Assembly (NCBI RefSeq): GCF_016294135.1
Contig: NZ_JAEDCO010000002.1
Span: 41,473 to 105,472 of the forward strand
DNA length: 64,000 nucleotides
Direction of reading: 5' to 3'
Origin: Methanobrevibacter ruminantium
Lineage (GTDB): Archaea; Methanobacteriota; Methanobacteria; Methanobacteriales; Methanobacteriaceae
The notes beneath the pieces were generated by a model, which did not search any database, had not been told where the DNA came from, and saw only the letters and a program-made list of their open reading frames with translations. The translations under genes were made by a program, and so were the position numbers. Shown in pieces: positions 38,887 to 48,655 of this stretch; within the stretch, counting starts at the first letter, position 1; each line of letters begins with the position of its first letter.

Positions 38887-39720
38887 ATGTTAGAAGTGAA
38901 AAATATCAAATATTCTTATACTAAGGATTATCAAGCACTTAAAGGAGTTAGCTTAAAAGTTGAAAAGGGAGAGATGGTTGCTCTTTTAGGTAAAAACGGT
39001 GCTGGAAAATCTACTTTGTTCCTTCATTTGAATGGTATCTATGAACCTGATGAAGGGCAAGTTTTCATCGATGGCGAAGAATTGAAGTATGATAAAAAGT
39101 CTTTGCTAAAATTTAGACAAAAAGTTGGAATCGTATTCCAGAACCCTGATGACCAAATATTTGCACCTACTGTAGAAGAAGACGTTGCATTCGGACCTTT
39201 AAACTTAAAGTTACCTATGGAAGAGGTTCAAAAAAGGGTTACTGAAAGCTTAGCTCGTGTAGGAATGAGCGGTTTCGAGAAAAAGGCACCTCACCATTTA
39301 AGTGGAGGTCAAAAGAAAAGAGTGGCTATTGCAGGAATTCTTGCGATGAAACCAGAAATTATGGTTTTAGACGAACCAACTGCAGGTTTAGACCCTCAAG
39401 GTGTAAGAGGTTTAAGTAAATTATTAAAGGAACTTAACGAGGAAGGAATCACAATCATCATTTCAACTCACGAAGTTGACTTGGTTCCAAATTATGCAAA
39501 AAGAGTGTTCGTTATGGTTGACGGTTTATTGATTGCCGAAGGAACTCCTAAAGAGATTTTTGCACAACCTGAAATTCTAGATAAGGCAAACTTAGAAGTA
39601 CCTATTGTCACAGAACTTTTCCACGACCTTGAAAAAGAAGGATTCGACATGAACAACGATTATCCTTTAACAATTGACGAAGCTAAAGAGAAGTTCTTGG
39701 AATTATTAAATAAGAACTAA
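38887..39720 (+). CDS. cbiO: ECF transporter ATPase CbiO
   Basis: 277-residue ABC ATPase: Walker A GKNGAGKST, Q-loop QNPDDQIF, signature LSGGQKKRV and Walker B IMVLDEPTAGLDP. Single ATPase homodimer type of group I ECF transporters. ATG 38887 follows AAGGAGG, located at the very end of cbiQ. Last gene of the operon. Confidence 0.95.
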   Translation: MLEVKNIKYSYTKDYQALKGVSLKVEKGEMVALLGKNGAGKSTLFLHLNGIYEPDEGQVFIDGEELKYDKKSLLKFRQKVGIVFQNPDDQIFAPTVEEDVAFGPLNLKLPMEEVQKRVTESLARVGMSGFEKKAPHHLSGGQKKRVAIAGILAMKPEIMVLDEPTAGLDPQGVRGLSKLLKELNEEGITIIISTHEVDLVPNYAKRVFVMVDGLLIAEGTPKEIFAQPEILDKANLEVPIVTELFHDLEKEGFDMNNDYPLTIDEAKEKFLELLNKN

Positions 39721-39997
39721 TTCTTAAAACTAATTTTTTTAAATCATAAACTTATTCATAACTTAATACCATAAAGTATTACTCCTAGAAGAAATTAATA
39801 ATACTTTTCACTATTTTTACATAAAATTATTTTTATTAAAACAATTATCACTCATTTGAAACAGCTATTTTTAAAAATAATTAATAAATTTTTATAATAA
39901 AATAAACATACTAAAATTAATTAATTAATTTATTAATTTTAATAATTATTACTGACTTAATAAAGCCAACTATATTAAAAAATATTCAAGGGATAGC

Positions 39998-41377
39998 ATG
40001 GAAGAAATAAAAAAATTTAAAAACATTGTTATTGGAGCAGGCCCTGCTGGAAGACTTGGATCATTTGAACTCGGTAAATTGGGAGAAGAAACTCTTCTTA
40101 TTGAAAAGAAATACATTGCAGGAACCTGTCTTAATGAAGGATGCATGGTCGTATGTGCTCTTACAGACATCAGCCGTTTCATAAGAAACTTCAAGAGATT
40201 CACTGAAATCGGATTCATCGATGGAAACATAAGCTTGGATTATAAATCTGCATGTGACAACATTAAAAAGACCCAACTCATGCTTCGCAGGCTTAACCAA
40301 GAGGAAAATGAAAGCGTAAACAATAATGTTATCTATGGTGAAGCAAGTGTGGAAATAAACGATGATGACAAAATAATTGTTAAAGTGAAATTAGACAATG
40401 ACAATGAGCTTCAAAGAGAAAATGTGAAAGATAAGGATCATGATATATACGAGGCAGAAAATCTTTTGATAGCTACTGGTGCAAGACCATTTATTCCAAA
40501 TATCGATGGAGTAAAATATGCTTTGACAAGTAGCGATGTACTTTCCTTAGAGGAAGTTCCAAGCAAATTAAATATAGTTGGTGGAGGAATTATTGCTACC
40601 GAATTGTCAAACATATTCTCAATCTTTGGAAGTGAAGTAAAAATCATTGCAAGAAGTGAAATCCTAAAGGACTTGGAGCCTGAAATCAAATCGTATGTTG
40701 TTAACAAGCTCATTGAGGAAGTGGATATTTATGAAAACACCAATGTTTTGGAAATCACTGAAAACTCCATCATAACCGACAAGGGAGAGTTTGAAGGAAA
40801 AACATTGATAGCTACTGGAAGAGTTCCAAATTCAGAAATAGTTGCAGACATTGTTGACTTGAATGAAGATGGATCAATTAAGGTGAATGAATTCTTCCAA
40901 ACCTCAAATCCAAATATCTATGCTGCAGGAGACGTTACAGGAGGAATCACCCTTACTCCTTATGCAAGAAAAGAGGGAATTTCAGCAGCAAGAAACATGG
41001 CCGGATACTTGAATAAGTTTGATGATATAAACGTTCCACAATCATTGACATTGGATTTGGATGTGAGCTTCACTCAAAAAGCATCAAAATCTGAAGGCAA
41101 TGACAACGTAAATGTTGAAGATATAATCATTCCAGGTCTTGGAGGACCTCATGCATTCTGGAGAATATTAAGAGGAGAAACTGGACTTACAAAGATTTCA
41201 TTGAATACAGAAACAGAAGAGATAGTGAGAGCAAGCCAAATATCCCCATCCTCAATTGATGATACTGCTTATCTTGCATTCCTTATGAATATGGGAATAA
41301 CTAAAGAGGATTTCGATGATTTCCTGGAAGTTCATCCATCCACAGATGCTTATTATAAAATCTTAAAAATCATGTAA
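39998..41377 (+). CDS. FAD-dependent pyridine nucleotide-disulfide oxidoreductase, divergent
   Basis: 459 residues with a dihydrolipoamide-dehydrogenase-like layout: FAD loop GAGPAG (13-18), redox pair in GTCLNEGCMVVC (Cys44, Cys49), NAD loop VGGGIIATELSNIF, FAD-binding IYAAGDVTG, and a dimerisation domain with VHPST. Departures from the family: IPxK after the second Cys is VVC (an extra Cys53 replaces the Lys), and the Glu of the C-terminal His-Glu dyad is not evident. Substrate may therefore differ from lipoamide. No dehydrogenase-complex genes are nearby. Confidence 0.8.
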   Translation: MEEIKKFKNIVIGAGPAGRLGSFELGKLGEETLLIEKKYIAGTCLNEGCMVVCALTDISRFIRNFKRFTEIGFIDGNISLDYKSACDNIKKTQLMLRRLNQEENESVNNNVIYGEASVEINDDDKIIVKVKLDNDNELQRENVKDKDHDIYEAENLLIATGARPFIPNIDGVKYALTSSDVLSLEEVPSKLNIVGGGIIATELSNIFSIFGSEVKIIARSEILKDLEPEIKSYVVNKLIEEVDIYENTNVLEITENSIITDKGEFEGKTLIATGRVPNSEIVADIVDLNEDGSIKVNEFFQTSNPNIYAAGDVTGGITLTPYARKEGISAARNMAGYLNKFDDINVPQSLTLDLDVSFTQKASKSEGNDNVNVEDIIIPGLGGPHAFWRILRGETGLTKISLNTETEEIVRASQISPSSIDDTAYLAFLMNMGITKEDFDDFLEVHPSTDAYYKILKIM

Positions 41378-41528
41378 ATGATTGAAAAAATAAGTAATAA
41401 AAAAATAAGAAAAATATAAAAATGGATAAAATTTTCATTATTTTATCCAACTCTTTTTTTAAAAATAGTTTAATGAAATAAATTAAAAATAAAAAATAAA
41501 TAAAAATTTAATAAAAAATTATTAAATC

Positions 41529-42074
41529 TTATTTTACCCAGTTTACGAAAACATCCTTACGTGGGTTTGGTTCATTTGGCTCAAGCTTATAACCTAAAGC
41601 AACACCATACAATGGAGTGTATCCTTCAGGAATGTGAAGCTTTTTCAAGTTTTCTTCAACACTGAAGTAAATAGCTACAAGACCTAACCAACAGGATCCA
41701 ATATCCAATCCTTCTGCTGCAAGAAGCATGTTTTCAATAGCTGCAGAACAGTCTGCTTGCATATTGGTTGCATCGGATTTAGCAGAAACAAATACAACTG
41801 TTGGAGCATTGTGCATTACATTTACACCAGATTCGGCTATTGCTTCAAGGAACTCATCACCTGAATTGGATAATATGTTGAGTACAGAATCATTGATATC
41901 TGCAAGAATTTCCTTGTTTTGAACTACAGTGAAATGCCATGGAGCTTCTCCTCTTGCAGTAGGAGCCATAATAGCTGCTTCTAAAATTTGTTCAATTTGC
42001 TCATCTTCAATTTGCTCATCTTTGTAAGCTCTTACGCTTCTACGATTTTTAATGACTTCAAAAATATCACTCAT
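41529..42074 (-). CDS. Nitroreductase family protein
   Basis: FMN-dependent reductase, 181 residues. Signature features: IKNRRSVRAYKDEQIEDEQIE at the N-terminus (FMN phosphate-binding Arg), PTARGEAPWHFTVV, and AAIENMLLAAEGLDIGSCWLG near the middle. Uses NAD(P)H or F420H2 in different subgroups; the electron donor and acceptor are not determined. ATG 42074 follows GGTGATC. Confidence 0.88.
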   Translation of the reverse strand: MSDIFEVIKNRRSVRAYKDEQIEDEQIEQILEAAIMAPTARGEAPWHFTVVQNKEILADINDSVLNILSNSGDEFLEAIAESGVNVMHNAPTVVFVSAKSDATNMQADCSAAIENMLLAAEGLDIGSCWLGLVAIYFSVEENLKKLHIPEGYTPLYGVALGYKLEPNEPNPRKDVFVNWVK

Positions 42075-42134
42075 AAGATCACCATAATAAAAATAATGAA
42101 TTAAAAAAATTTAATTGGATTGATAGAGCAATTA

Positions 42135-43091
42135 TTAGCTTAACTTTCTCAAATCAGTCGGTTTTGTTCTAACATCCTTTTCAATTACTCTTTCTAGATT
42201 AGGGGAATATGGATTGTAAAGCAATCTTCTAAATCCAAGTGAAATTAATAAATTATCAGTAACAACTTGCTGACGTTCACCAAGAATGATTTTTCTGAAT
42301 AAATCACCTAAACCTCCACCAGTTAAGACATCCATAAACAAATCACCGAAAGTTGGATTGCTTATATGCAATTTATTAATAAGGAATCTAGATAAGTTTC
42401 TTCTTCTAATGTATGCAATCAATGCAGTTGTTACAATGAACAATATTAAGGTCCCTACAAATCCTCCAAGAATGTAAAAGCTTATTCCCAAAACTATTGC
42501 AAAGGTATGGTTTCCCACTTCACCTAACATGATCTTTCCTGAATAGTCTAAAGGAGCGTAAGCTATACATGTTACTAAAGTTAGCAACGGAACATAATAT
42601 GCAGGAATCTGTGCTACAGGAGCTACACCTAAAATCAAGGTTGCAAGTATTGTAAAGAAGCTCATTACAACAACTACGCTTACTGCAGACCCAGGTTGCA
42701 TATCTGCAATGTTCATAGGCTGAATCATTAAAGCAACTAAAATAGAAGAAATGCCCATAAGAGGATAACCTAATCCGATAACGCATAACATACCTATTCC
42801 TCTTGCAAGCTGTCCTATTTCAATAGGCAAGTTAGCGATTCTTCTTCTACCTATCACATCATCGACAAGGGCACATAATCCCATAACCAAAACAAGATTG
42901 TTATATCCTGCAGGCAAGAACAGGCTAATTACAATAAATGGAACTATACCAATCCCACGAGGAGTACCTCCACGCACTGGCTCATACAGATTTCCCATAT
43001 AACCTCTTTTGCCTAAGAAACGGAATATGATATTCAATGCCCCAGTTCCTAAAAATGTTGCAATAAATACTAAAAATAATTCTAAAAACAT
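42135..43091 (-). CDS. MraY/WecA-like phospho-sugar transferase
   Basis: 318-residue polytopic membrane protein of glycosyltransferase family 4 type, which transfers a phospho-sugar (or its peptide derivative) from UDP to a polyprenyl phosphate. Visible motifs: GKRGYMGNLYEPVRGGTPRGI near the N-terminus, the double Asp in LCALVDDVIGRR, NIADMQPG (Mg ligand), and MLGEVGNH. It could act in pseudomurein precursor synthesis, as Methanobacteriales encode MraY-like enzymes for this purpose, or in N-glycan synthesis. No pseudomurein ligases are seen beside it, so the assignment stays open. Confidence 0.8.
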   Translation of the reverse strand: MFLELFLVFIATFLGTGALNIIFRFLGKRGYMGNLYEPVRGGTPRGIGIVPFIVISLFLPAGYNNLVLVMGLCALVDDVIGRRRIANLPIEIGQLARGIGMLCVIGLGYPLMGISSILVALMIQPMNIADMQPGSAVSVVVVMSFFTILATLILGVAPVAQIPAYYVPLLTLVTCIAYAPLDYSGKIMLGEVGNHTFAIVLGISFYILGGFVGTLILFIVTTALIAYIRRRNLSRFLINKLHISNPTFGDLFMDVLTGGGLGDLFRKIILGERQQVVTDNLLISLGFRRLLYNPYSPNLERVIEKDVRTKPTDLRKLS

Positions 43092-43273
43092 GTTTAAAAT
43101 CCTTTAATTTTTTCCTTTAATTTTTTAATGTAATATTAATATTTTTATAATTTTTATTATATATAATGTTAAGTTTTTAGATATTGGTTAAAATCTATTT
43201 TAAAAAGTCTAAAAAATAGCGGTTTAGAAAAATAATGAAAAATGATTTCAATGAATTATTGATAATTAACCAA

Positions 43274-44335
43274 TCAGTTAATGGAGTACCTTAAGATAGC
43301 AGCCATACCACCTAATCCCTCAAGCTGTTTTCCACCTTCATGCTGGCTGCTTATGACTAAAACTTCACCAGACATGTTTTCCACCATATCCATGGATCCC
43401 TCAAGGTCTTCGCTTCTAATCAGATTATCCAAAACCAATAGCTTTTCAATAGCTCCCAAATCTATAGCATCTTTAACTTGCTTTTTACCGTAAACAACTA
43501 AATTGGAAGACTTTGCTATCTCCTGAAGGATTTCATTAATTGCTGCAATTTCAAAGGCAACCCTATTTTCAGCTGCCAATTTCTCAACGGTTCCCTTCTT
43601 AAGAACCTCATTAATACCCACTCTGCCACCGGAACCGGTTGCTTCGACTATGGACTTTTTAGCCAAATCCTTATGCTTCAACTCAAGATACTTTAAGAAA
43701 TCATTCTTATAAAATCCAGGACCTGCCAAAACTATTGTCTGAATATTGTCAAACTTGAGAATATAATCCACAATCTTTTGATAGAATTTCTCAATATTCT
43801 TTGCACGGTTTTTGTCAATTATCCTTTTTCCAGAAACATTTCCCATAACCGGACCATAATATTCAATTCCAAATTGCCTCATCAAACCGAAGTCTGCAAC
43901 ATCATCTTCCAATACAACAATGATTGCAGAGAGTTTCTTGGAAGCTTCAATAGCTTGGCTGATTCTCTTCAATGCATAGCCGGACCAATGTTCCTTGAAT
44001 ATTTTAATTGGAGTGTTCAATTTGGCTTCAATTGTATGGTGAGATCCGAGAGGAATCAAGTCTTCAGGACCTTTAATGATTGAACCGATTATCCTAAGCT
44101 TTCCAGTGAATATGTGAAAACTTACATCCTCCACTGAAACACCTAAAGTAAAGGTCTTCTTAACCCCCCTATCACTTCTTAACTTATCCCCAGTATTGTC
44201 TTGAATCCTTCTTGTTGTCTTAGAGTATACAGTATCTCCCTCAGCGATTATGTGAGACAGATGCCATAAGTCATCTAAAGTTTCAGGAAGAAGTTCAATA
44301 ATTCCTTTCTTTCTATCTTGATAAGTTATTTTCAT
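43274..44335 (-). CDS. pelA: Protein pelota (aPelota)
   Basis: Recognises stalled ribosomes and, with ABCE1, splits them. 353 residues in the three-domain order: Sm-like N-terminal domain (GIIELLPETLDDLWHLSHII), central eRF1-like domain (FVVGPG-like TIVLAGPGFYKNDF), and C-terminal L7Ae-like domain (LLVLDNLIRSED). The GGQ motif of eRF1 is absent, as expected. It is divergent from the prephenate dehydrogenase gene. Confidence 0.95.
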   Translation of the reverse strand: MKITYQDRKKGIIELLPETLDDLWHLSHIIAEGDTVYSKTTRRIQDNTGDKLRSDRGVKKTFTLGVSVEDVSFHIFTGKLRIIGSIIKGPEDLIPLGSHHTIEAKLNTPIKIFKEHWSGYALKRISQAIEASKKLSAIIVVLEDDVADFGLMRQFGIEYYGPVMGNVSGKRIIDKNRAKNIEKFYQKIVDYILKFDNIQTIVLAGPGFYKNDFLKYLELKHKDLAKKSIVEATGSGGRVGINEVLKKGTVEKLAAENRVAFEIAAINEILQEIAKSSNLVVYGKKQVKDAIDLGAIEKLLVLDNLIRSEDLEGSMDMVENMSGEVLVISSQHEGGKQLEGLGGMAAILRYSIN

Positions 44336-44585
44336 GAATAAACCTCAATTAAACCATACAAAAATTATAAATTTCTTAAAAATTCTCATTAAAATTAATC
44401 AAAAATTATAAAAAACTCAATAGTTATATAATTATTATAACAATATAAAATATGAATATTGGTAATATATAAAATTAAGTAATTTTGAAAAATAATTATC
44501 AAAATAAATTTATCAAATAAGTTTATCAAAATCAATGAAAATTATTTTTATCAATTTCTAAAACAAAACTAATAGAGCTAATAAA

Positions 44586-45893
44586 ATGAAAATTGGAATT
44601 ATTGGAGGAACACGAGGTTTAGGAAGAACCATTGCATGGTATATGAAAGACTTTGACTTCGATGTTACAATTACAGGAAGAGATTCCATTGTCGGAAAGC
44701 AAGTCAGTGAGGAACTTGGAATAAAATATAGCGACAACAATAAGAAGATTGTTCAAGATAGCGATATCGTGATTATTTCCGTTCCTATTTCAAGCACTGA
44801 AGCAGTTATAGAAGAATTAGGACCATTTATGAAAGAAGGTTCATTGATGATTGATGTTACTTCAGTGAAAGAGGGCCCTAGCCGCAAAATGAAGGAATGC
44901 ATTGGAGAAGGAGTTGAATTCATCCCTACTCACCCAGTCTTTGGTCCAAGAACAACAGACTTGAAAGGGCAAATCATAGTGCTTACACCAATTGAAAAGG
45001 GAAATTGGTACCCTAAAGTCTACAAGTTCCTTGAAGACAAGGGAATGAGGATAGTGGAAACAAGTCCGGAGCATCACGATGACATGATGGGAATTGTACA
45101 GGTCTTGACTCACTTTTCATACATCTCTACAGCTTCAGCTATTGAAAAACTTCAAATTGACATTAAGGACACTGAAAACTATGAAAGTCCAATTTACAAT
45201 CTAATGATTGATACAATAGCGAGGATAGTATCTCAAAATCCATATCTTACTTACTCAATCCAACATGAAAACAAGCGTGGAGAAAAGATCAGACAAGCTC
45301 TTTTTGATTCCATAAGCGAATTGAAAGAAGCATTGACAAATGAGGACGAAGATGAGTTTGTTGAAATCGCTCTTAGGGCAACAAAGCATATGGGAGACAT
45401 CCAAGCGGCTTTAGGTAGAAGTGACAAGGCAATAAATGCCCTTACCCAGGAATATAATGTATTAATGCAATCCATTGGACAGGAAGTAGGGCTTAAGCAT
45501 ATTTATTCAGATAAAATCCATGTTGGAAAAATCAAGGAACTTGATTTGGATTTCGTCTATTTGGAAGATGAAAACGGGAAGGTTAAAAAGCTAAAGGTTT
45601 CCAATGCTAAAATGCTGGATGAAGAGGAACTGTTCAATTGGAAAGTCAAGAATCAGAAAATACACACAAGAGACCTTAGCGCACTCTTCAGGAGAAAATC
45701 AAATCCTCACATCATCAAAGACGCTTTAAAAAGAATTGATGATGTTGTCGATGTGGAAATAATTGACATTTACAAAGGCGGACCTATAAAAGAAGATGAA
45801 ATCAGTTACACCTTTTCAATCCAATCATTAAGCAAAGAGTCTCTTGAAGAATGTGAAAAACTAATTAAAGGATTCGGTGGAATTACAAGATAA
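44586..45893 (+). CDS. tyrA: Prephenate dehydrogenase with C-terminal extension
   Basis: Oxidative decarboxylation of prephenate in tyrosine synthesis. N-terminal Rossmann domain (IGIIGGTRGLGRTIAWY), THPVFGPR and HHDDMMGIVQVLTH catalytic segments, and a helical dimerisation domain to about residue 290. A further ~145 residues (KIHVGKIKELDLDFVYLE ... ISYTFSIQSLSKESLEECEK) form a distinct alpha/beta domain, seen in several methanogen TyrA proteins and possibly regulatory. 435 residues in total. ATG 44586 has only a weak ribosome site. Confidence 0.93.
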   Translation: MKIGIIGGTRGLGRTIAWYMKDFDFDVTITGRDSIVGKQVSEELGIKYSDNNKKIVQDSDIVIISVPISSTEAVIEELGPFMKEGSLMIDVTSVKEGPSRKMKECIGEGVEFIPTHPVFGPRTTDLKGQIIVLTPIEKGNWYPKVYKFLEDKGMRIVETSPEHHDDMMGIVQVLTHFSYISTASAIEKLQIDIKDTENYESPIYNLMIDTIARIVSQNPYLTYSIQHENKRGEKIRQALFDSISELKEALTNEDEDEFVEIALRATKHMGDIQAALGRSDKAINALTQEYNVLMQSIGQEVGLKHIYSDKIHVGKIKELDLDFVYLEDENGKVKKLKVSNAKMLDEEELFNWKVKNQKIHTRDLSALFRRKSNPHIIKDALKRIDDVVDVEIIDIYKGGPIKEDEISYTFSIQSLSKESLEECEKLIKGFGGITR

Positions 45894-45985
45894 AATTGAT
45901 TTTATTCATTAATTTATTCATAGAATTAACAATAAATTTAAAAGAAAAGAAGATTTGATGAAATGAATTAAACTGAGGTTAAACC

Positions 45986-47557
45986 ATGAAAATGATTAAG
46001 CAAACATTGGGTTTGAATGTAGATGATTCAAAATATTACATCAAACTGATTATAGAAGCAATTTTAATAGGTTTATTCTCCGGATTAGTTGTATCATTAT
46101 ACAGATTCGGATTGGACAATAGCGAAAATATCCTATTTTCCACCTTAAAATACATTCAAGGAGACTTCCTTTTAACAGTTGCATGGTTTGCAATACTTGC
46201 ACTTATGGGATTCATCACTGCACTCTTAATGAAATGGGATCCAGACAGTTTAGGAAGTGGAATCCCTATAGTTATGGGTGAAGTTAAGGGATACTTTGAT
46301 GTATGCTGGTGGAAGACATTGATTGCCAAGTTTCTTGGAGGAACCCTTACAGCACTCGGAGGACTTTCCTTAGGAAGGGAAGGGCCATCTGTACAATTGG
46401 GAGCAATGGCTGCAAAAGGTGTTTCAAAATACCTTCCAAACAGCAAGACTGATGAAAAGCGTCTTTTGGTATGCGGAAGTGGAGCGGGGCTTGCAGCTAC
46501 ATTCAGTGCCCCTCTTGCAGGATTCATATTCACCTTAGAGGAAATCAATAAGGGATTTGACAGGTCCATCGTTATTGTAGGATTGGTTTCAGTTGTTGTA
46601 GCGGACTTGGTATCAAAAATATTCTTTGGACAAAGCCCAATATTTCCGTTCACATCATTGAATCTTCCTTTAAAATATTTCTACCTATTGATTATTTTAG
46701 GAATCATTGTTGGAATCTTAGGCTACATTTACAATGTAGGAATGATTAAGGCTTCTGAAATGTGGGAGAAATTGAGTTTCCTCCCATTGGAAATGAAATA
46801 CATCATCGTATTCCTCATAACAGGAGCAGTTGGTTTGGTCTTACCTAATGTTCTTGGTGGAGGATACTCCATGATGCATTTGATAGAATATACTTTGCCT
46901 CCATTGTCAATACTTATTGTTCTTTTGATTGGAAAATACCTTCTTTTGATTTTCTGTTTCGGTTCAAGTGCACCTGGAGGAATATTCTATCCAGTTCTTG
47001 TTATTGGAGCATATATCGGTGCAATATTCAGTGCAATTGTCATTCCAATTTTTGGATTGGACCCAATGATTTCATATAAGTTCATCATGATTTCAATGGC
47101 TGCAATGTTTGCAAGTTCCGTTAGGACCCCTATAACCGCAGTTGTATTGATTGCGGAGATGACTGGAGTCACAAACTCACTTGTTGCAATGATTGTAGTG
47201 ACAATACTTGCATATATTATTCCAACAATTCTTGGAAATGATCCAATCTATGAAACATTGCTTATGAGACTCTTGAAGAAGAATAAGGGAATTGACTTTG
47301 ATAAGACAAAAAGCGTCTTGGAAGAGTATGTTGTTCCGATGGACTGTGCATTGATAGGAACAAAAATATGGGAACTTCCCATTCCTAAATCCGCTATGGT
47401 CGTATCTGTTGTAAGAAGCGGAAACACATTGATTCCAGATGAGGATTTGGAATTAAAATATGCTGATGAATTGTTCATCATTATGAATCAGAACACATAC
47501 CCTGACGATAACCAGAAAATAGAATCCTTGATTTACAACAATTGGAAAGAGGAATAA
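45986..47557 (+). CDS. ClC-type chloride channel/antiporter
   Basis: 523 residues, about 18 membrane helices of the ClC fold and a soluble C-terminal tail (VPMDCALIGTKIWELPIPKS ... DELFIIMN) that resembles a TrkA-C/RCK-C domain. Selectivity motifs are present: GSGIPIV, GREGPSVQLG (with the gating Glu) and the helix-H FSAPLAGFIFTLEE, whose Glu pair is typical of proton-coupled Cl-/H+ exchangers. It is probably an anion/proton antiporter controlled by a ligand at the tail. Confidence 0.92.
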   Translation: MKMIKQTLGLNVDDSKYYIKLIIEAILIGLFSGLVVSLYRFGLDNSENILFSTLKYIQGDFLLTVAWFAILALMGFITALLMKWDPDSLGSGIPIVMGEVKGYFDVCWWKTLIAKFLGGTLTALGGLSLGREGPSVQLGAMAAKGVSKYLPNSKTDEKRLLVCGSGAGLAATFSAPLAGFIFTLEEINKGFDRSIVIVGLVSVVVADLVSKIFFGQSPIFPFTSLNLPLKYFYLLIILGIIVGILGYIYNVGMIKASEMWEKLSFLPLEMKYIIVFLITGAVGLVLPNVLGGGYSMMHLIEYTLPPLSILIVLLIGKYLLLIFCFGSSAPGGIFYPVLVIGAYIGAIFSAIVIPIFGLDPMISYKFIMISMAAMFASSVRTPITAVVLIAEMTGVTNSLVAMIVVTILAYIIPTILGNDPIYETLLMRLLKKNKGIDFDKTKSVLEEYVVPMDCALIGTKIWELPIPKSAMVVSVVRSGNTLIPDEDLELKYADELFIIMNQNTYPDDNQKIESLIYNNWKEE

Positions 47558-47610
47558 CTATTATTTATTATAATTAGAAGAAAAGAAAAAAAAGTAAAAT
47601 GGTGACTAAC

Positions 47611-47949
47611 ATGAGAATAGCTGTTGCTTCAACTAATGGAGAAAATGTAGATTTGCACTTTGGAAAAGCAAAATCATTATATGTTTATGAATATGATGAG
47701 GAAGCAGATGAATTCAACTTTATAGAGCAAAGAAATGTTGAAATTGAAGCAGATATGAAACATCAAAATCCGAAAATCATTGAAGCCATCAAAGACTGTG
47801 AAGTGGCAATATGCGAACAGTTCGGACCTAAAGCAGCAATCTATGCAGAAGATGCTGGTTTAAAATTGGTAAAGGATGAAGGAACTGTTGAAGAGGTTTT
47901 AAGAAAATACATAGACCATATTAATTTCATGAAAAACATTAAAATCTAA
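47611..47949 (+). CDS. NifX/NifB-type dinitrogenase-cofactor-domain protein
   Basis: 112 residues with the NifX-like core MRIAVASTNGENVDLHFGKA and the later AICEQFGPKAAIYAEDAG. Stand-alone members bind iron-sulfur-type clusters or act as carriers; most in methanogens are of unknown function. No nif genes are in the window. ATG 47611 follows GGTGAC; an in-frame ATG four codons upstream is less likely. Confidence 0.85.
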   Translation: MRIAVASTNGENVDLHFGKAKSLYVYEYDEEADEFNFIEQRNVEIEADMKHQNPKIIEAIKDCEVAICEQFGPKAAIYAEDAGLKLVKDEGTVEEVLRKYIDHINFMKNIKI

Positions 47950-47968
47950 AACTTTACATGGGTTAAAA

Positions 47969-48557
47969 ATGTCAGGAAAAGTCAATTTAAAACCAAGGAC
48001 AATGATGTATCCCTCTCCTGCAGTAATAGCTTCCGCTTATGACGAATATGGGAAAGCTGATGCATGTACACTTGCATTTGCTGCAATGTGCAGCCATCAA
48101 CCTCCGGCAGTGATGATTGCAATCAATTCAACTGCTAAACGAAAAACACTTAAAAGCATATTGGAAAGAGAAGAGTTTGTTTTAGGTTTTCCAACAGTAG
48201 ATCAAGTTGCAGAGACAGATTATATTGGAATGGCATCAGGATACGATGTGGATAAACTTGAAAAGGTAGGTTTCACCACTACCAAAGCTAAAGAAGTCAA
48301 TGCACCAATCATAAATGAAATGAAATGAAAGTATCAGTTGAATGTAAAGTCATGAATATTGTTGAAGTGGGCAGTCATACTCAAATAACTGGAGAAATTG
48401 TAAACATTCAAGCAGATGAAGACGTAATAGGAGAAAAGGAAAAGTAGATTTGAAATTGCTTAATCCAATAGTTTATGATGATGTTTTATATGACTATCTT
48501 GAAGTTGGAGAGAAAATAGCTGATGCATTCAATGTAGGAGTTAAGTTTAGAAAATAA
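47969..48557 (+). pseudogene. Flavin reductase-like (FMN-binding) protein, two frameshifts
   Basis: The first 119 codons (MSGKVNLKPRTMMYPSPAVI...NEMK) are a flavin-reductase-like domain start. The sequence then has three copies of ATGAA in tandem before a TGA at 48326; removing five bases restores VSVECKVMNIVEVGSHTQITGEIVNIQADEDVIGE, the expected middle. A second break near 48430-48440, where one A appears lost, must be corrected to reach DLKLLNPIVYDDVLYDYLEVGE to TAA 48557. Two independent slippage-type lesions support a real pseudogene. It may have been co-transcribed with the NifX-like gene. Confidence 0.85.
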
Positions 48558-48655
48558 CTTAAGAGAAAAAAATTAAAAAATAAAAAATAAAAATAGAGAT
48601 TAAAAATAGAAATTTAAATTCTGATTAAAAAAAATAAAAATTAAAGATTAAAGAA

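Noticed and set aside
46156..46653. Open frame of 165 codons antisense to the ClC gene
   Set aside because: Composition follows from the antisense of a membrane protein; no ribosome site or recognisable domain.
47611..47949. Part of a nitrogenase cluster
   Set aside because: A stand-alone NifX-like domain without any nif genes nearby; such proteins are common in non-diazotrophs.
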